NCBI GenBank assembly: GCA_024403695.1
Contig: JAKSRI010000007.1
Span: 1 to 64,000 of the forward strand
Source: Saccharofermentans sp.
GTDB lineage: Bacteria; Bacillota; Clostridia; Saccharofermentanales; Saccharofermentanaceae
Direction of reading: 5' to 3'
DNA length: 64,000 nucleotides
The translations under genes were made by a program, and so were the position numbers. Below, piece after piece: positions 33,288 through 42,912 of this stretch. The first letter of the stretch is position 1, and the number at the start of each line of letters is the position of its first letter. A model generated the notes under the pieces. It made no database searches, was not told where the DNA came from, and saw nothing but the letters and a program-made list of their open reading frames with translations.

Positions 33288-35969
33288 ATGAGATGTCTTA
33301 AGAAAAACACCTGGAAGGAAATAGGAATAATTAGTGGCACTATAGTTGCCATTATGCTATTTGTGTACGAAATCAATGGATTATATCCCTTCGGAAACGG
33401 TCTTGTATCCAGAGCAGATATGACTCAGCAGACAATTCCTGCCATGATTTATTACTGGGATGTTCTTCATTTTAAAGCTTCGCCTTTTTTCTGCTGGAAT
33501 TCAGGAATGGGGCTAAACATCTCGGGTGCGTTTAACCTCGGTGCTTTTTTCAGTCCGCTTAATCTGTTCTTGTATTTCACCACTAGAAGTAACATTTACC
33601 GCTTTACTAACATTCTGGTAATTCTGAAGATGGTATGCATTGCAATTAGCATGTATGCCTATCTCACCAAATACAGCAAAACTCATTATGGTCGAATTAT
33701 CGGGAGCCTGTTATATGCATTCTCAGGTGCCAGCCTGGTACATTATCAGATTATGCTAGTAATGGAAGCTGCCTTCTTTCTCCCATTACTATTAATAGGA
33801 GTAGACAGAATAATTCATAAAAAGAAACCTCTGTTTTTTATTCTTATATTCGCATACGCCATCATTACTGATTTATATACTGCAGCTATTTCTCTTCTAT
33901 TTATATTCATCTACTATGGTACTCAGTATTACTTCGAACGCCCTTCTAAAGAACGCAAAAAGAACACTCTTCTATTAGGCTTAAGCGTCGCAGAAGGATT
34001 TTTACTGAGCGGTTATATTCTTGTACCTGCATGGATTTCTATAGCCAAATCTCCACGAGGATCATCTAATATAGGTATTATTTCTACTTACAAATGGCTT
34101 CTGGAATGTGAGTGGCTTCCTTCTGAAATTAATATTATTCGTAGACTCTTGGTAAATATTGCTCTTCCACTGGCATTTATTATCTATTTCTTTATTGCTA
34201 ACAATAAAACTATCAAAGAACAATTTAAGCGATATAAATCACAACTAATATTAATCCTCATTATGATTATTTCTATGGTCATTCCTGGCATCGAGATGAT
34301 GTGGTATGGAGGCTCTAGAGCCAGCTGGCCAATTAGATTTATTTATGCTTCAGTTTTTGCACTTGTAAATTTCTCAGTACTGTTAATTAACAATAATTAT
34401 CCTGATAAGGAATCCAGTTCCAAACCTCCATCCAACACAATTATTATTGCAGTAACAATAATAACCTGTGTAATAATCACCTTGCTAATTCAAACTGTAT
34501 ATCTTAGCGATAGGATATTTAAAATGGGAAGTTATGCGGACATGATTATTGGACTCAGCCTAGAGTTTATACTAATCATCGTTTACATGATTCTACTTCT
34601 AGCAAAAAAGAAAAATGCTATCTGCGTTCTTCTTATATCCGAGATTACTATCACATCCATGATGGCATTCTACCCAAACAAAGACTTGATAGACGGGTGG
34701 AATCCTTCTGTATTCAAAAATGCTGATGCAGTTGCAGTAGCTATAAATGACCTAGACACATCTGAATTCCACAGAGTGAAAAATATAGACTACGATGTTA
34801 TGTCAGCCCATCATCCGCTTCTTATGAATACTGAAGGAGTCTCAAACTTCTGGCATGTAATTGATACTCGTTCCATTAAGGAAAATGCACGCCTAGGATA
34901 CGAGATTAGTTATTCTAGAGAACTTGATCACGGTGGAACTTATTTCTCTGATGCCCTTCTTCATAACTACACTTACTTTGGATCCGAGGAACTGCCTTCC
35001 GATATTTACAATAAAATTGATACAGTTGATATCCTTGATGGAATTAATGTTTATGAAGCAAAATATCCTCTTCCACTAGTCGTATCTACTAATAATCCAG
35101 ACGTTCCAAATACAGCTTTCTTCGAGTATCAGAACTACCTGTATTCTGAATTTACCGACAGTTCTGCCCCTCTCTTAGTGGATGTATCTTCACAAGTTAA
35201 AGACTCTTCAATTACGCTGAAAATAACAGGAACTCAAACTATTTATTTCTATGGCGACAATAATGTCGTAGATAAAATTAACATAATGATTAATGGTGCT
35301 GCATATAAAATTAAAATGTATGAGTTCCCAGATAACTACGACTATATTCCGTTTGCCGAAGCAATTCCTGATTACACTTACGGTATGCCTTCTATGGCCA
35401 GTGAGTTCAGTGGAATCATCCCTCTGGGAACATATACCAACGAGACCATAACCATAAAGTTCGATGGTAATATCTCCGATAATCAGATTCACCTCGCCAC
35501 ACTTAGCGTGGATGACTATGTAGCAGCTATGAGCGACTCCAACTCTCACTCCACCAAAGTAACTGATCTTAAGCGCGGTCATTCAAGTCTTAATATGACA
35601 GTGGAAGGTATCACAGAAGATTATATTCTCCTTCCTATCGCATATCAGGAAGGCTGGAACGTTACCATCAATGGTGAGAAAGTTACACCTGACAGTTACT
35701 GTGGTATGTGCCTCCTTAAGGTTTCTGGCGATACAGCTGATATAAAGATGAATTTTGTCGCACCTGGAACTTATACAGGCATCGCCATGAGCATACTGGG
35801 TGTCATTATTCTCACAGGAATAATGCTAATAAATGGCAAAAAGCCACTTATAACAACAAGAATGGTTTCCGTATTGTCTATAGTGGCCGATATTGCATTT
35901 ATGTGCATTTTCTACCCATTACTATTGGTAATGTTCGTTATCCCTCTCTTCGGACATTTCCTGGTTTAA
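33288..35969 (+). CDS. YfhO-family membrane protein
   Basis: 893 residues: an N-terminal helix, roughly 12 further helices to about residue 470, a large extracellular domain (about 480-830) and one or two C-terminal helices. The opening (FGNGLVSRADMTQQTIPAMIYYWD) and the polytopic-plus-ectodomain plan match Bacillus YfhO, a GT-C-like protein linked to glycosylation of lipoteichoic acid and to surface glycolipids. No Shine-Dalgarno is evident, so translation may be coupled to the gene 12 bases upstream. Its 3' end overlaps the convergent XRE gene by 32 bases. Confidence 0.88.
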   Translation: MRCLKKNTWKEIGIISGTIVAIMLFVYEINGLYPFGNGLVSRADMTQQTIPAMIYYWDVLHFKASPFFCWNSGMGLNISGAFNLGAFFSPLNLFLYFTTRSNIYRFTNILVILKMVCIAISMYAYLTKYSKTHYGRIIGSLLYAFSGASLVHYQIMLVMEAAFFLPLLLIGVDRIIHKKKPLFFILIFAYAIITDLYTAAISLLFIFIYYGTQYYFERPSKERKKNTLLLGLSVAEGFLLSGYILVPAWISIAKSPRGSSNIGIISTYKWLLECEWLPSEINIIRRLLVNIALPLAFIIYFFIANNKTIKEQFKRYKSQLILILIMIISMVIPGIEMMWYGGSRASWPIRFIYASVFALVNFSVLLINNNYPDKESSSKPPSNTIIIAVTIITCVIITLLIQTVYLSDRIFKMGSYADMIIGLSLEFILIIVYMILLLAKKKNAICVLLISEITITSMMAFYPNKDLIDGWNPSVFKNADAVAVAINDLDTSEFHRVKNIDYDVMSAHHPLLMNTEGVSNFWHVIDTRSIKENARLGYEISYSRELDHGGTYFSDALLHNYTYFGSEELPSDIYNKIDTVDILDGINVYEAKYPLPLVVSTNNPDVPNTAFFEYQNYLYSEFTDSSAPLLVDVSSQVKDSSITLKITGTQTIYFYGDNNVVDKINIMINGAAYKIKMYEFPDNYDYIPFAEAIPDYTYGMPSMASEFSGIIPLGTYTNETITIKFDGNISDNQIHLATLSVDDYVAAMSDSNSHSTKVTDLKRGHSSLNMTVEGITEDYILLPIAYQEGWNVTINGEKVTPDSYCGMCLLKVSGDTADIKMNFVAPGTYTGIAMSILGVIILTGIMLINGKKPLITTRMVSVLSIVADIAFMCIFYPLLLVMFVIPLFGHFLV

Positions 35970-36552
35970 TTCTGAAGAGTCCATCTCTGTTACAGAATCC
36001 ATAAATCATCTGTACGCCTCTGCGAATCAGTCTGGCTTCAGCATTTCCTTCCGGATACAGCTTAACTATCTGAATTCTATCCGGTGTTACCGCCGCCAGA
36101 AAAGATATGTAATGTTCCTTTGTCATAGGATGATCTACAGTCACGAAGTATTCATCCTCTATATCGTCTATAGTAATGCTGTGAGCACTCATAAACTCCT
36201 CGGATGACTCTGCCTCCAGTGGCATAAGATCAACGCCATGACACGTAATCTGAGCCTCTCCCATGCTGTACATTATGTTACCGCATACTGGGCATACATA
36301 GAGTCTGCATCTAAGCATGTTTGCAGACACGTTTGTGTTACTGACAGCGTTACCTGAGAGCAACTGCGCCACAGACACGCGAAACACTTTCGAGATTGGT
36401 TCCAAAAGTGAGATGTCAGGGTAGCCCTTGCCCGTCTCCCATTTCGACACCGCCTTGTCACTTACTGCAAGCTTCTCCGCGAGCTGCACCTGCGTTAGCC
36501 CCGCCTTCTCACGAAGCTCCTTAATCATATTTCCTGTAATATACTGATTCAT
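35938..36552 (-). CDS. XRE regulator fused to a superoxide-reductase-like domain
   Basis: 204 residues. Residues 5-65 are a Cro/C1 helix-turn-helix (LTQVQLAEKLAVSDKAVSKW). Residues 82-195 resemble desulfoferrodoxin/superoxide reductase: a CPVCG knuckle (C87, C90) with C104-H105 where family members have a Cys pair, H124, then DHPMTKEHYI (H141, H147) and FCNRDGLF (C187). The canonical CNxHG is CNRDG here, so the fifth iron ligand (His) is Asp190. Four of five ligand positions remain. I infer a metal- or redox-sensing repressor. AAGGAG lies before the ATG. Catalytic superoxide reduction is doubtful. Confidence 0.82.
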   Translation of the reverse strand: MNQYITGNMIKELREKAGLTQVQLAEKLAVSDKAVSKWETGKGYPDISLLEPISKVFRVSVAQLLSGNAVSNTNVSANMLRCRLYVCPVCGNIMYSMGEAQITCHGVDLMPLEAESSEEFMSAHSITIDDIEDEYFVTVDHPMTKEHYISFLAAVTPDRIQIVKLYPEGNAEARLIRRGVQMIYGFCNRDGLFRIKPGNVRREG

Positions 36553-36624
36553 AATTTACTCCTTATCTGCCGGCTATAAGAAGTCTATTCCCTGCGCCAG
36601 CAAATGACCACCTACGTAAAGTAG

Positions 36625-36657
36625 AATCAAAAAAGGTGACCATATCTGATCACCTTT
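36625..36657 (-). terminator. Terminator of the GT-C-like gene
   Basis: Stem AAAGGTGA (36632-36639) with TCACCTTT (36650-36657). On the minus strand TTTTTTGATTC follows. The stem overlaps the stop codon of the gene at 36656. Confidence 0.8.
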
Positions 36658-38500
36658 ACTTAACAAGTTTATAGAGATAATACGGAGTCTGTATACTATA
36701 CCATCCTTCAGTTCTGGCATTAGAGTAATAATATCCCAACTGACTAGCAACTATCTCATAATTATCCCATTCATAGTCAGGCTCATATGCAACAATATAA
36801 TCGAATTCACCATTTTTAATCATCTTTTCCTTGGCTTCTTTATGCTCGGTTATAATGGTGCTCATATTCGTATACACAGGATACTTACAATTAGGAAAAA
36901 CATCCGAATATGTATAAAAACCATCATCCATAATGTCATATGTAAGAATTCTAGGATTCTCTGTCTCATTAATAATTCTCGCGAACTGAATCTGTGGAAT
37001 ATCTTCATCAGTCTGTGTCAGGAAATAAAAATTGTCACATCTAATGAAAGTAATCGCGCTTACTATTACAACAGCAACAGTTGGCAATACAGCAAATAAC
37101 TTTCCTTTATTTTTAAGTGCATCACAAGCGCTATCTACAACAACTGAAACAAGCAACCATCCAATCGCAGCAAGTGACAAGAAAATCAAACTATAATAAA
37201 AAATATAAAGTTTTACACAGAATATAACTACGGATTCAACAACAAACATTGAAAGAAACAATCCCTTAAGTTCTTTCTTAAATCCAGAAACAGCAAACAA
37301 TGTGAAACAAAGAATAGCCGCGATACTAGCATTATTAACCATTGCAGCGTAAATATTTAAAAACGCCATAAAACCAAGACTATACTGAGAATCAATAAGC
37401 TGTGGATATACAACCATATTCTCGTAAAAATACACTTCAAAGAAATCTGCCCAGGCACCATTAACAGAAAGATAAATCACTACTGGAATTATCGGAATAA
37501 TAACACCAACAAGGAATGCTAGAATATCACGGCCTAATTCCTTACCAGACTTACGAATAATAGAAATGACAATTACATATCCCAGATAACCAATAATCAG
37601 CGCGCAAAAGTTAAACTTCAACAGGAACAAAAAGCCTGAGATAGCACCAATTACAATTGTTTCTTTGAAAAATGGAAGCCTTCCATAAAGTTCAGCTTTA
37701 ACCGCAATGTATACAACAATAGCAAGTAAAGGAATGCAAAGCTCCTCTGCACTGTCACCGTACCAGAATGAATATGTACAGTAAGAAATAATCACCTGCA
37801 AAGGTATAAGAATTGATGGATGCTTTGGTGTGTAGAACAGTTTAACTGTCTTCCAGATAAAAATAGTAAAAACAATCGCAGCAATAATCTCAATAATAAA
37901 CACTCCGACAAAACTTGTCTTCGACACAAGTGCTGCCAGAGAGTGTATAAAATAGATATATGTGCCCCTATTATCAAAAATATCCTTATAAAGAACTGCC
38001 CCATTATTAATAGATTTACCAAAGGTAAAATACATCTGCGCATCACCCCAATAATTAATCTTATATATTGGGGATGATGTCGTAAAAAATGTCATTGAAA
38101 TAACAGATGTAGCAACAACAATTATCTTTTCAGATACTGATAATTTGCCATCCTTAGGAACAAAATTAATTCCTCTGTTTTTGAATGTATTCTGAACAAA
38201 GCATATCGTCTGCACAATAAAGAAATATGACAATACTGAGAGACCAACTGTCATAAGAATATTCTGATTCTTATTAATTAAAATCTCAGTGGACATAATA
38301 AAAGCAGCATAGATATATGTACTTTTACTTATCTCCTTAATGCCACGGAATTTGTAATTCTTAACGAATACAACAATTATGGCCATCAGCAAAAAAGTGA
38401 ATCCAAATACAGACTCTACTGTAGCCATCATGAACATAACAAGCGACAAAACATAGAGAAGCTTGTTAGTTCTTTCTGTATCGTTAACCAATGTACTCAT
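36656..38500 (-). CDS. GT-C-like polytopic membrane protein (probable glycosyltransferase)
   Basis: 614 residues with about 12 membrane helices and a C-terminal extracellular portion of about 110 residues. NYWGDAQMYFTFGKS and KDIFDNRGTYIYFIH (about residues 145-180) resemble the acidic first-loop and DNRGxYxYxIH motifs of ArnT/PMT-like GT-C enzymes, which use polyprenyl-phosphate sugars outside the membrane. There is no Shine-Dalgarno upstream of the ATG. It follows the DUF4236 gene by 19 bases on the same strand, so it may be co-transcribed. Donor and acceptor are unknown. Confidence 0.78.
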   Translation of the reverse strand: MSTLVNDTERTNKLLYVLSLVMFMMATVESVFGFTFLLMAIIVVFVKNYKFRGIKEISKSTYIYAAFIMSTEILINKNQNILMTVGLSVLSYFFIVQTICFVQNTFKNRGINFVPKDGKLSVSEKIIVVATSVISMTFFTTSSPIYKINYWGDAQMYFTFGKSINNGAVLYKDIFDNRGTYIYFIHSLAALVSKTSFVGVFIIEIIAAIVFTIFIWKTVKLFYTPKHPSILIPLQVIISYCTYSFWYGDSAEELCIPLLAIVVYIAVKAELYGRLPFFKETIVIGAISGFLFLLKFNFCALIIGYLGYVIVISIIRKSGKELGRDILAFLVGVIIPIIPVVIYLSVNGAWADFFEVYFYENMVVYPQLIDSQYSLGFMAFLNIYAAMVNNASIAAILCFTLFAVSGFKKELKGLFLSMFVVESVVIFCVKLYIFYYSLIFLSLAAIGWLLVSVVVDSACDALKNKGKLFAVLPTVAVVIVSAITFIRCDNFYFLTQTDEDIPQIQFARIINETENPRILTYDIMDDGFYTYSDVFPNCKYPVYTNMSTIITEHKEAKEKMIKNGEFDYIVAYEPDYEWDNYEIVASQLGYYYSNARTEGWYSIQTPYYLYKLVK

Positions 38501-38519
38501 ACCAGAATGCGAATGCTAA

Positions 38520-39548
38520 TTAGCTAAGTCTCTCTACTGGCAAGAAAGCCTCTGTCTTTCTGAACTTCATATTTGTTGTGAAGTTAGAAAGTGCATCAGA
38601 TGGGTCAACCATAGCGAGGTTAAGTCCCATAAGTGTGCTTCTGTCGAACTTAACAGAGAGGAGTGTCATTTCCTCTTCGAAGCCTGTAGCTGAATTCAAT
38701 ACCTTATCTACAGCGTGAACAATAACTGTCTCCACAGGAAGGAGTGCAAAAGCATCTCTTGCCACACGGATTGCAGTACTACAAACATAATCCTGAATAA
38801 GGTCACAGTATGCTGTCTTTGTAAGATCCTTCTCTGAGATCTCACCGTTAGCCTTAAGCTCCATGGAAACCTTAGGAACTACATCGTCAGACATAACACC
38901 AAACTCAACCTCAAGCTTAGCCGGGTCATCTGTACCAACCTGGAAGTTACTACCAAACTCCAGCAAATCGTCGAAAGGCTTAACCTCAGCAATTACCTCA
39001 AAGTAAGCGTCAATGTCACCTGCGAGAACTCTGTCAGCAAAGCTCTGAAGCTCCTGCCACTCCTTATGCTCATCAGAACCCTTAACGATTGTGGATGGTA
39101 CTTCATCATTCTTAAGTGCGTTCCAGTCAATCTGACCATCACTTACCTTGTGAACAGACTTGATAGAATCTACATACTCGAGATATTCCTTAACCTGTGC
39201 CTCGTTCTCAGCTACAGGAATCTCTGGCTTAGCTACCTTATCTACCTTATTTGTACTCTTTGCTGGAGCAGCCTTAGCTGCCTTCTCTGCTGCTGCCTTC
39301 TCTGCTGCTGTTTTCTTACCCTTACCAGTGAACTTGTCCTTAATGCTTCCGGCAATCTTCTTCACGTTTGTCTGCTTTGTGTAATAAACACCTGTGCCAG
39401 GGATACCGAGTGTTGTAACGGCTTTACCTGTTGTACTAACAGACTGTCTCATACCCTTAACGCCAAAGCTTGTACTTACACCAGACTTACTAAGATTAAG
39501 TCTTACGCCAGGGAAAATTGTGATACTCTTTCTAAAATTAAGGCCCAT
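38520..39548 (-). CDS. DUF4236 domain protein
   Basis: 342 residues from ATG 39548, which lies nine bases after GGAGG; the upstream in-frame ATG at 39557 directly abuts that site. The N-terminal about 55 residues are the DUF4236 signature (GLNFRKSITIFPGVRLNLSK, followed by SGVSTSFGVKG and a Gly-rich GIPGTGVYYTK). An Ala/Lys-rich linker follows (about 75-110), then an unrecognised C-terminal domain with acidic patches. The role of DUF4236 is unknown. The gene is divergent from the Sel1-type gene at 39661; the 103-base gap between them should hold both promoters. Confidence 0.88.
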   Translation of the reverse strand: MGLNFRKSITIFPGVRLNLSKSGVSTSFGVKGMRQSVSTTGKAVTTLGIPGTGVYYTKQTNVKKIAGSIKDKFTGKGKKTAAEKAAAEKAAKAAPAKSTNKVDKVAKPEIPVAENEAQVKEYLEYVDSIKSVHKVSDGQIDWNALKNDEVPSTIVKGSDEHKEWQELQSFADRVLAGDIDAYFEVIAEVKPFDDLLEFGSNFQVGTDDPAKLEVEFGVMSDDVVPKVSMELKANGEISEKDLTKTAYCDLIQDYVCSTAIRVARDAFALLPVETVIVHAVDKVLNSATGFEEEMTLLSVKFDRSTLMGLNLAMVDPSDALSNFTTNMKFRKTEAFLPVERLS

Positions 39549-39660
39549 AATCGGCATCCTCCGAATTCAATAATAAATATATTGTACTACACTTGTTACA
39601 TAAATTTCATTTTGAAACTCCTCTATTAATATAAAATTTAATGTATAAGGAGAGTAATTA

Positions 39661-41247
39661 ATGTCATCTGATTCAAAAAGAAAACTGCATATAACATATG
39701 AGATGCTTCAGGATTTTGCATCTATGAAAAGAACCTGGTTTGATTTCTGGAATAACCTGCCAGGTGAAGGCGAGATTGAGTTCATAGTAGAGGATTTCTA
39801 TAAGATGAGCCTCGATGATTTGTATGGTGTTCTTCAGCGCTGTGATATTCAGGGACGCGGTGTTCTGGAGTTCTGTATGAACTGGTACAAGCCACTTATT
39901 GAGCATCTCTATACTAACCTTTGTCTTGATGATCTCTTCGGTTCTAATCCATCTGCCATCGGCGGATACAGAATGATTAGTATGCCTGAAACAGACGAAG
40001 ATATTATGATGTGGGTGCTTCGTAAGATGTTCAATGTCTATACTGATTTAACTTTGAAGAATATGACCACTCCACTATCAGACTTTATTGATATTAAAGG
40101 TATGATTACCCAGATAGAATGGCATATGGAGGACGATGATCTGCCTATAGAGGATCGTCGATATATTGATGATGTAAAGCATGACTTCCTTATGCAATAC
40201 GATAACGACCTCATTCTTAAAGATGCACCAGAAGAAATACGCGATCTCTTTATAACTTATTGTGATGAACTCTGTGACAATGGTGATATGGATGCATTAA
40301 GAATTAAAGGCTATGGCTGTTATGGCGGCAACTCTGTTTATGCCTGCGACTTTAAGACTTCTGCAGCATGTATGGAACGCCTCTGGCGCGAAGGTGGCTT
40401 CGGATACGCTGCCAACACACTAGGCTACATCTATTATTACGGAAGACTTAGCGATGGTATCCCTGATTACGAGAAAGCATTTTTCTACTATTCCATCGGA
40501 AATACATATGGCATTATTGAGTCCGGCTACAAGTTGGCTGATATGTTCATGCATGGCTACTATGTTAAGCAAAACCTCGACATGGCAGCATCCATTATCG
40601 AGAAGTTCTATGGTGAGAGCAGATACAGATTTGAGCAGGGTGAATTCGACGGTTCCTTTGCCGATATTGCCCTCCGAATGGGTAAGCTCCATCTCATGAA
40701 GGATGTAGAACCTATTCAAGATAACAGATTTTATGCATATAGATTGTTTCTCCAGGCTGAATTCGCTCTTACTATGCGAATGCTGGAGACAAAACAGTAT
40801 GGTGATAATGCAGTAATGGAGAAAATTAGAAAGGCTCTGAACGATACATACGATTCCTGCGAGCATCGTAAAGCGTCCTTCCACACTCCATTCCCATATC
40901 CTATCTATGAATTGATAGGAGCACACGCCTACTGTCTTTATAACCTTGACGTAAAAGAACTTAAAAAAGGAACTCGTCTTAAGATTACAAGACCATCCTG
41001 TCTTGATCATCAGGACTACGATATGACGCTTATCACATATCCTGAATTTTCAAGATGTGATCTTACTGACACCGTATCAGTAATTGCTGAGGATGTTATT
41101 TACAAGACTCCACATGCTGGAACCATTGTCTTTGACACAATCAAAGCCGAGGGTAACGGGGCAATTAAGACTCATCGTTTCTATTTCAGAGGAGAATGTG
41201 TGTTCTCCATACAATCATCTAGTTTCCTAATTAACCTCCCTAAATAA
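39661..41247 (+). CDS. Sel1-like repeat protein
   Basis: 528 residues, soluble, acidic. The middle third (about 210-350) has Sel1/TPR-like units: GFGYAANTLGYIYYYGRL, DYEKAFFYYSIGNTYGIIES, GYKLADMFMHGYYVKQNLDM and similar A-x-x-x-L-x-x-x-Y/G-x patterns. These form alpha-solenoids for protein binding. The N-terminal 150 and C-terminal 130 residues match nothing I recognise. AAGGAGAG precedes the ATG. It is divergent from the DUF4236 gene and 20 bases upstream of a LysR-type regulator. Confidence 0.72.
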   Translation: MSSDSKRKLHITYEMLQDFASMKRTWFDFWNNLPGEGEIEFIVEDFYKMSLDDLYGVLQRCDIQGRGVLEFCMNWYKPLIEHLYTNLCLDDLFGSNPSAIGGYRMISMPETDEDIMMWVLRKMFNVYTDLTLKNMTTPLSDFIDIKGMITQIEWHMEDDDLPIEDRRYIDDVKHDFLMQYDNDLILKDAPEEIRDLFITYCDELCDNGDMDALRIKGYGCYGGNSVYACDFKTSAACMERLWREGGFGYAANTLGYIYYYGRLSDGIPDYEKAFFYYSIGNTYGIIESGYKLADMFMHGYYVKQNLDMAASIIEKFYGESRYRFEQGEFDGSFADIALRMGKLHLMKDVEPIQDNRFYAYRLFLQAEFALTMRMLETKQYGDNAVMEKIRKALNDTYDSCEHRKASFHTPFPYPIYELIGAHAYCLYNLDVKELKKGTRLKITRPSCLDHQDYDMTLITYPEFSRCDLTDTVSVIAEDVIYKTPHAGTIVFDTIKAEGNGAIKTHRFYFRGECVFSIQSSSFLINLPK

Positions 41248-41267
41248 CCAATCCAGAAGGAGGGGAG

Positions 41268-42134
41268 ATGAATTTACAATTTAATGTCTTCGATACGTTT
41301 CTTATCGTGTCAGAAGAGCAAAGCATGTCCAAAGCTGCAACTCGTGTTGGGCTTAGTGAGGCTGCGGTCTGCAAACAAATGCAGACACTGGAGAACAGTC
41401 TTGAGATGGAACTGTTCGAGAGAAATCGCACACCAAAAAGGCTTAACGAGAACGGCAAAGCATTTCGTAATCTGGCTTTAATGTACCTGGCGGCCATAGA
41501 AAAATTCAAGACCGACCGCCATGCCTCACCAGATTCTCTCAAAGGTAATCTGTTCATATGCAGTCACCATACTGGAACACCTTTACCACTACATGGCTTG
41601 CTGGCTAACTTTGAAAGCATGTATCCAGGTATCAGCATAAACATCCTTCACAAGGACCATAGGGAGCTTGTTCGTGAATTCTCAGGTGGAGTTTTTGTAC
41701 TTATCCCGAAAGGAGATGACATCCCAGGTAGTCGTCCGATAAAAAGTCTCGACGCCATCCCTCTTGGTGCTACTATCCCGCTCGGACTTCCTTTGGCGCA
41801 AAAGACACACATCACTTTAGATGACATCGCAAATCACAAACTAATCTTAAGTGAGGACATGCGTTGCAACCCCGCACTTATTTCCTGGTTATGTGGAAAA
41901 AAGCCTAATGTAATCTGTGATGACTTTATGCTGACTCAAAGTATCGTAAACACTGGAGGTGGCATAACCATCCTCCCTAACTGTTTCCAAGATATGGTTC
42001 CAGAAGCGAATTACAAAATTATACCTCTTTATCCAGAGGTAACAATTAATTTCAAACTTGTTTATGTGGGATACGATGAAATGAGTCTCATAGAAACCAC
42101 TTTTGTAAACTACCTGGAAAAGAACCTTAAATGA
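41268..42134 (+). CDS. LysR-family transcriptional regulator
   Basis: 288 residues. The N-terminal winged helix (about 1-62) has the family pattern FDTFLIVSEEQSMSKAATRV then LSEAAVCKQMQTLE; the rest is the two-lobed effector-binding domain (about 85-288). GGAGGGGAG lies before the ATG. It is 20 bases after the Sel1-type gene and convergent with the Cof-type HAD gene, overlapping it by 8 bases. The effector and target are unknown. It is not divergently paired with an enzyme gene, so target prediction by the usual LysR rule is not possible. Confidence 0.93.
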   Translation: MNLQFNVFDTFLIVSEEQSMSKAATRVGLSEAAVCKQMQTLENSLEMELFERNRTPKRLNENGKAFRNLALMYLAAIEKFKTDRHASPDSLKGNLFICSHHTGTPLPLHGLLANFESMYPGISINILHKDHRELVREFSGGVFVLIPKGDDIPGSRPIKSLDAIPLGATIPLGLPLAQKTHITLDDIANHKLILSEDMRCNPALISWLCGKKPNVICDDFMLTQSIVNTGGGITILPNCFQDMVPEANYKIIPLYPEVTINFKLVYVGYDEMSLIETTFVNYLEKNLK

Positions 42135-42912
42135 GTCCGAAATGGGATAAGGCATTATAAATTCCATCCTCCATAAGAGGGGTGGTTACATAAGATGCGA
42201 TAGCTTTAACTTCATCAGGAGCGTCGCCCATAGCTACACTGTGGGCGGCCTTCTTAAGCATCTCTATATCATTGACACTGTCGCCTATAGCAATAGTATC
42301 TTCAAGGTTTATCCCCAGAAGGTCGCACACCTTCTGTATGCCTGTGCCTTTACTAAAACCACATGGAACTACTTCAGCGACATGTGAATTATGCACCAGT
42401 GGTATGAAATCATCCGCAAGAATTTCAAAACAGGTCTTATAATCACAGCCACCCATCTCACAGGAAATCTTGGATCCATTCCAGTTCTCCCAAAATTCAA
42501 CTATAGACTTACGCGAATTGCCTAATTCCCGCATAAGCTTTTTACCGTATGGGTCATCTATCAGATCAGCCTCTTCCATATACAGAAACTCTCTGCCTTC
42601 GATTATAGGCTTCATACCGAATCGGCGCATGGTAGAAATAGCATTGGCAAGAACTTTGTTATCAACTTCGTGAAGGAAAAGAGTTTCATCCTTATATTCC
42701 ACCATGGTTCCACAACCAGAGACGATGCCATCAAAACCCAGACTCAGTAAATCTGGATTAGTTATATAACCTTTTGTTCTTCCTGTGTTGATGAACGCAA
42801 AATGGCCATTAGCTCTTAATTCACTAATGGCCTTTCTTGTACTGTCTGGAATAAAGTTATATCGATCCCACAATGTGCCGTCGATATCAAAAAATACTGC
42901 CTGTGGATTCAT
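42127..42912 (-). CDS. Cof-type HAD-superfamily phosphatase
   Basis: 261 residues. HAD motif I is FFDIDGTLWD (8-17), motif II INTGRT, and motif IV IAIGDSVNDIEML near residue 213, with a C2-type cap between. These enzymes dephosphorylate sugar phosphates or flavin/pyridoxal phosphates. The ATG follows the TAA of the EAL-protein gene directly, with no ribosome site of its own, so it is translationally coupled and forms the end of the nrdD-nrdG-EAL-HAD string. Confidence 0.93.
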   Translation of the reverse strand: MNPQAVFFDIDGTLWDRYNFIPDSTRKAISELRANGHFAFINTGRTKGYITNPDLLSLGFDGIVSGCGTMVEYKDETLFLHEVDNKVLANAISTMRRFGMKPIIEGREFLYMEEADLIDDPYGKKLMRELGNSRKSIVEFWENWNGSKISCEMGGCDYKTCFEILADDFIPLVHNSHVAEVVPCGFSKGTGIQKVCDLLGINLEDTIAIGDSVNDIEMLKKAAHSVAMGDAPDEVKAIASYVTTPLMEDGIYNALSHFGLI

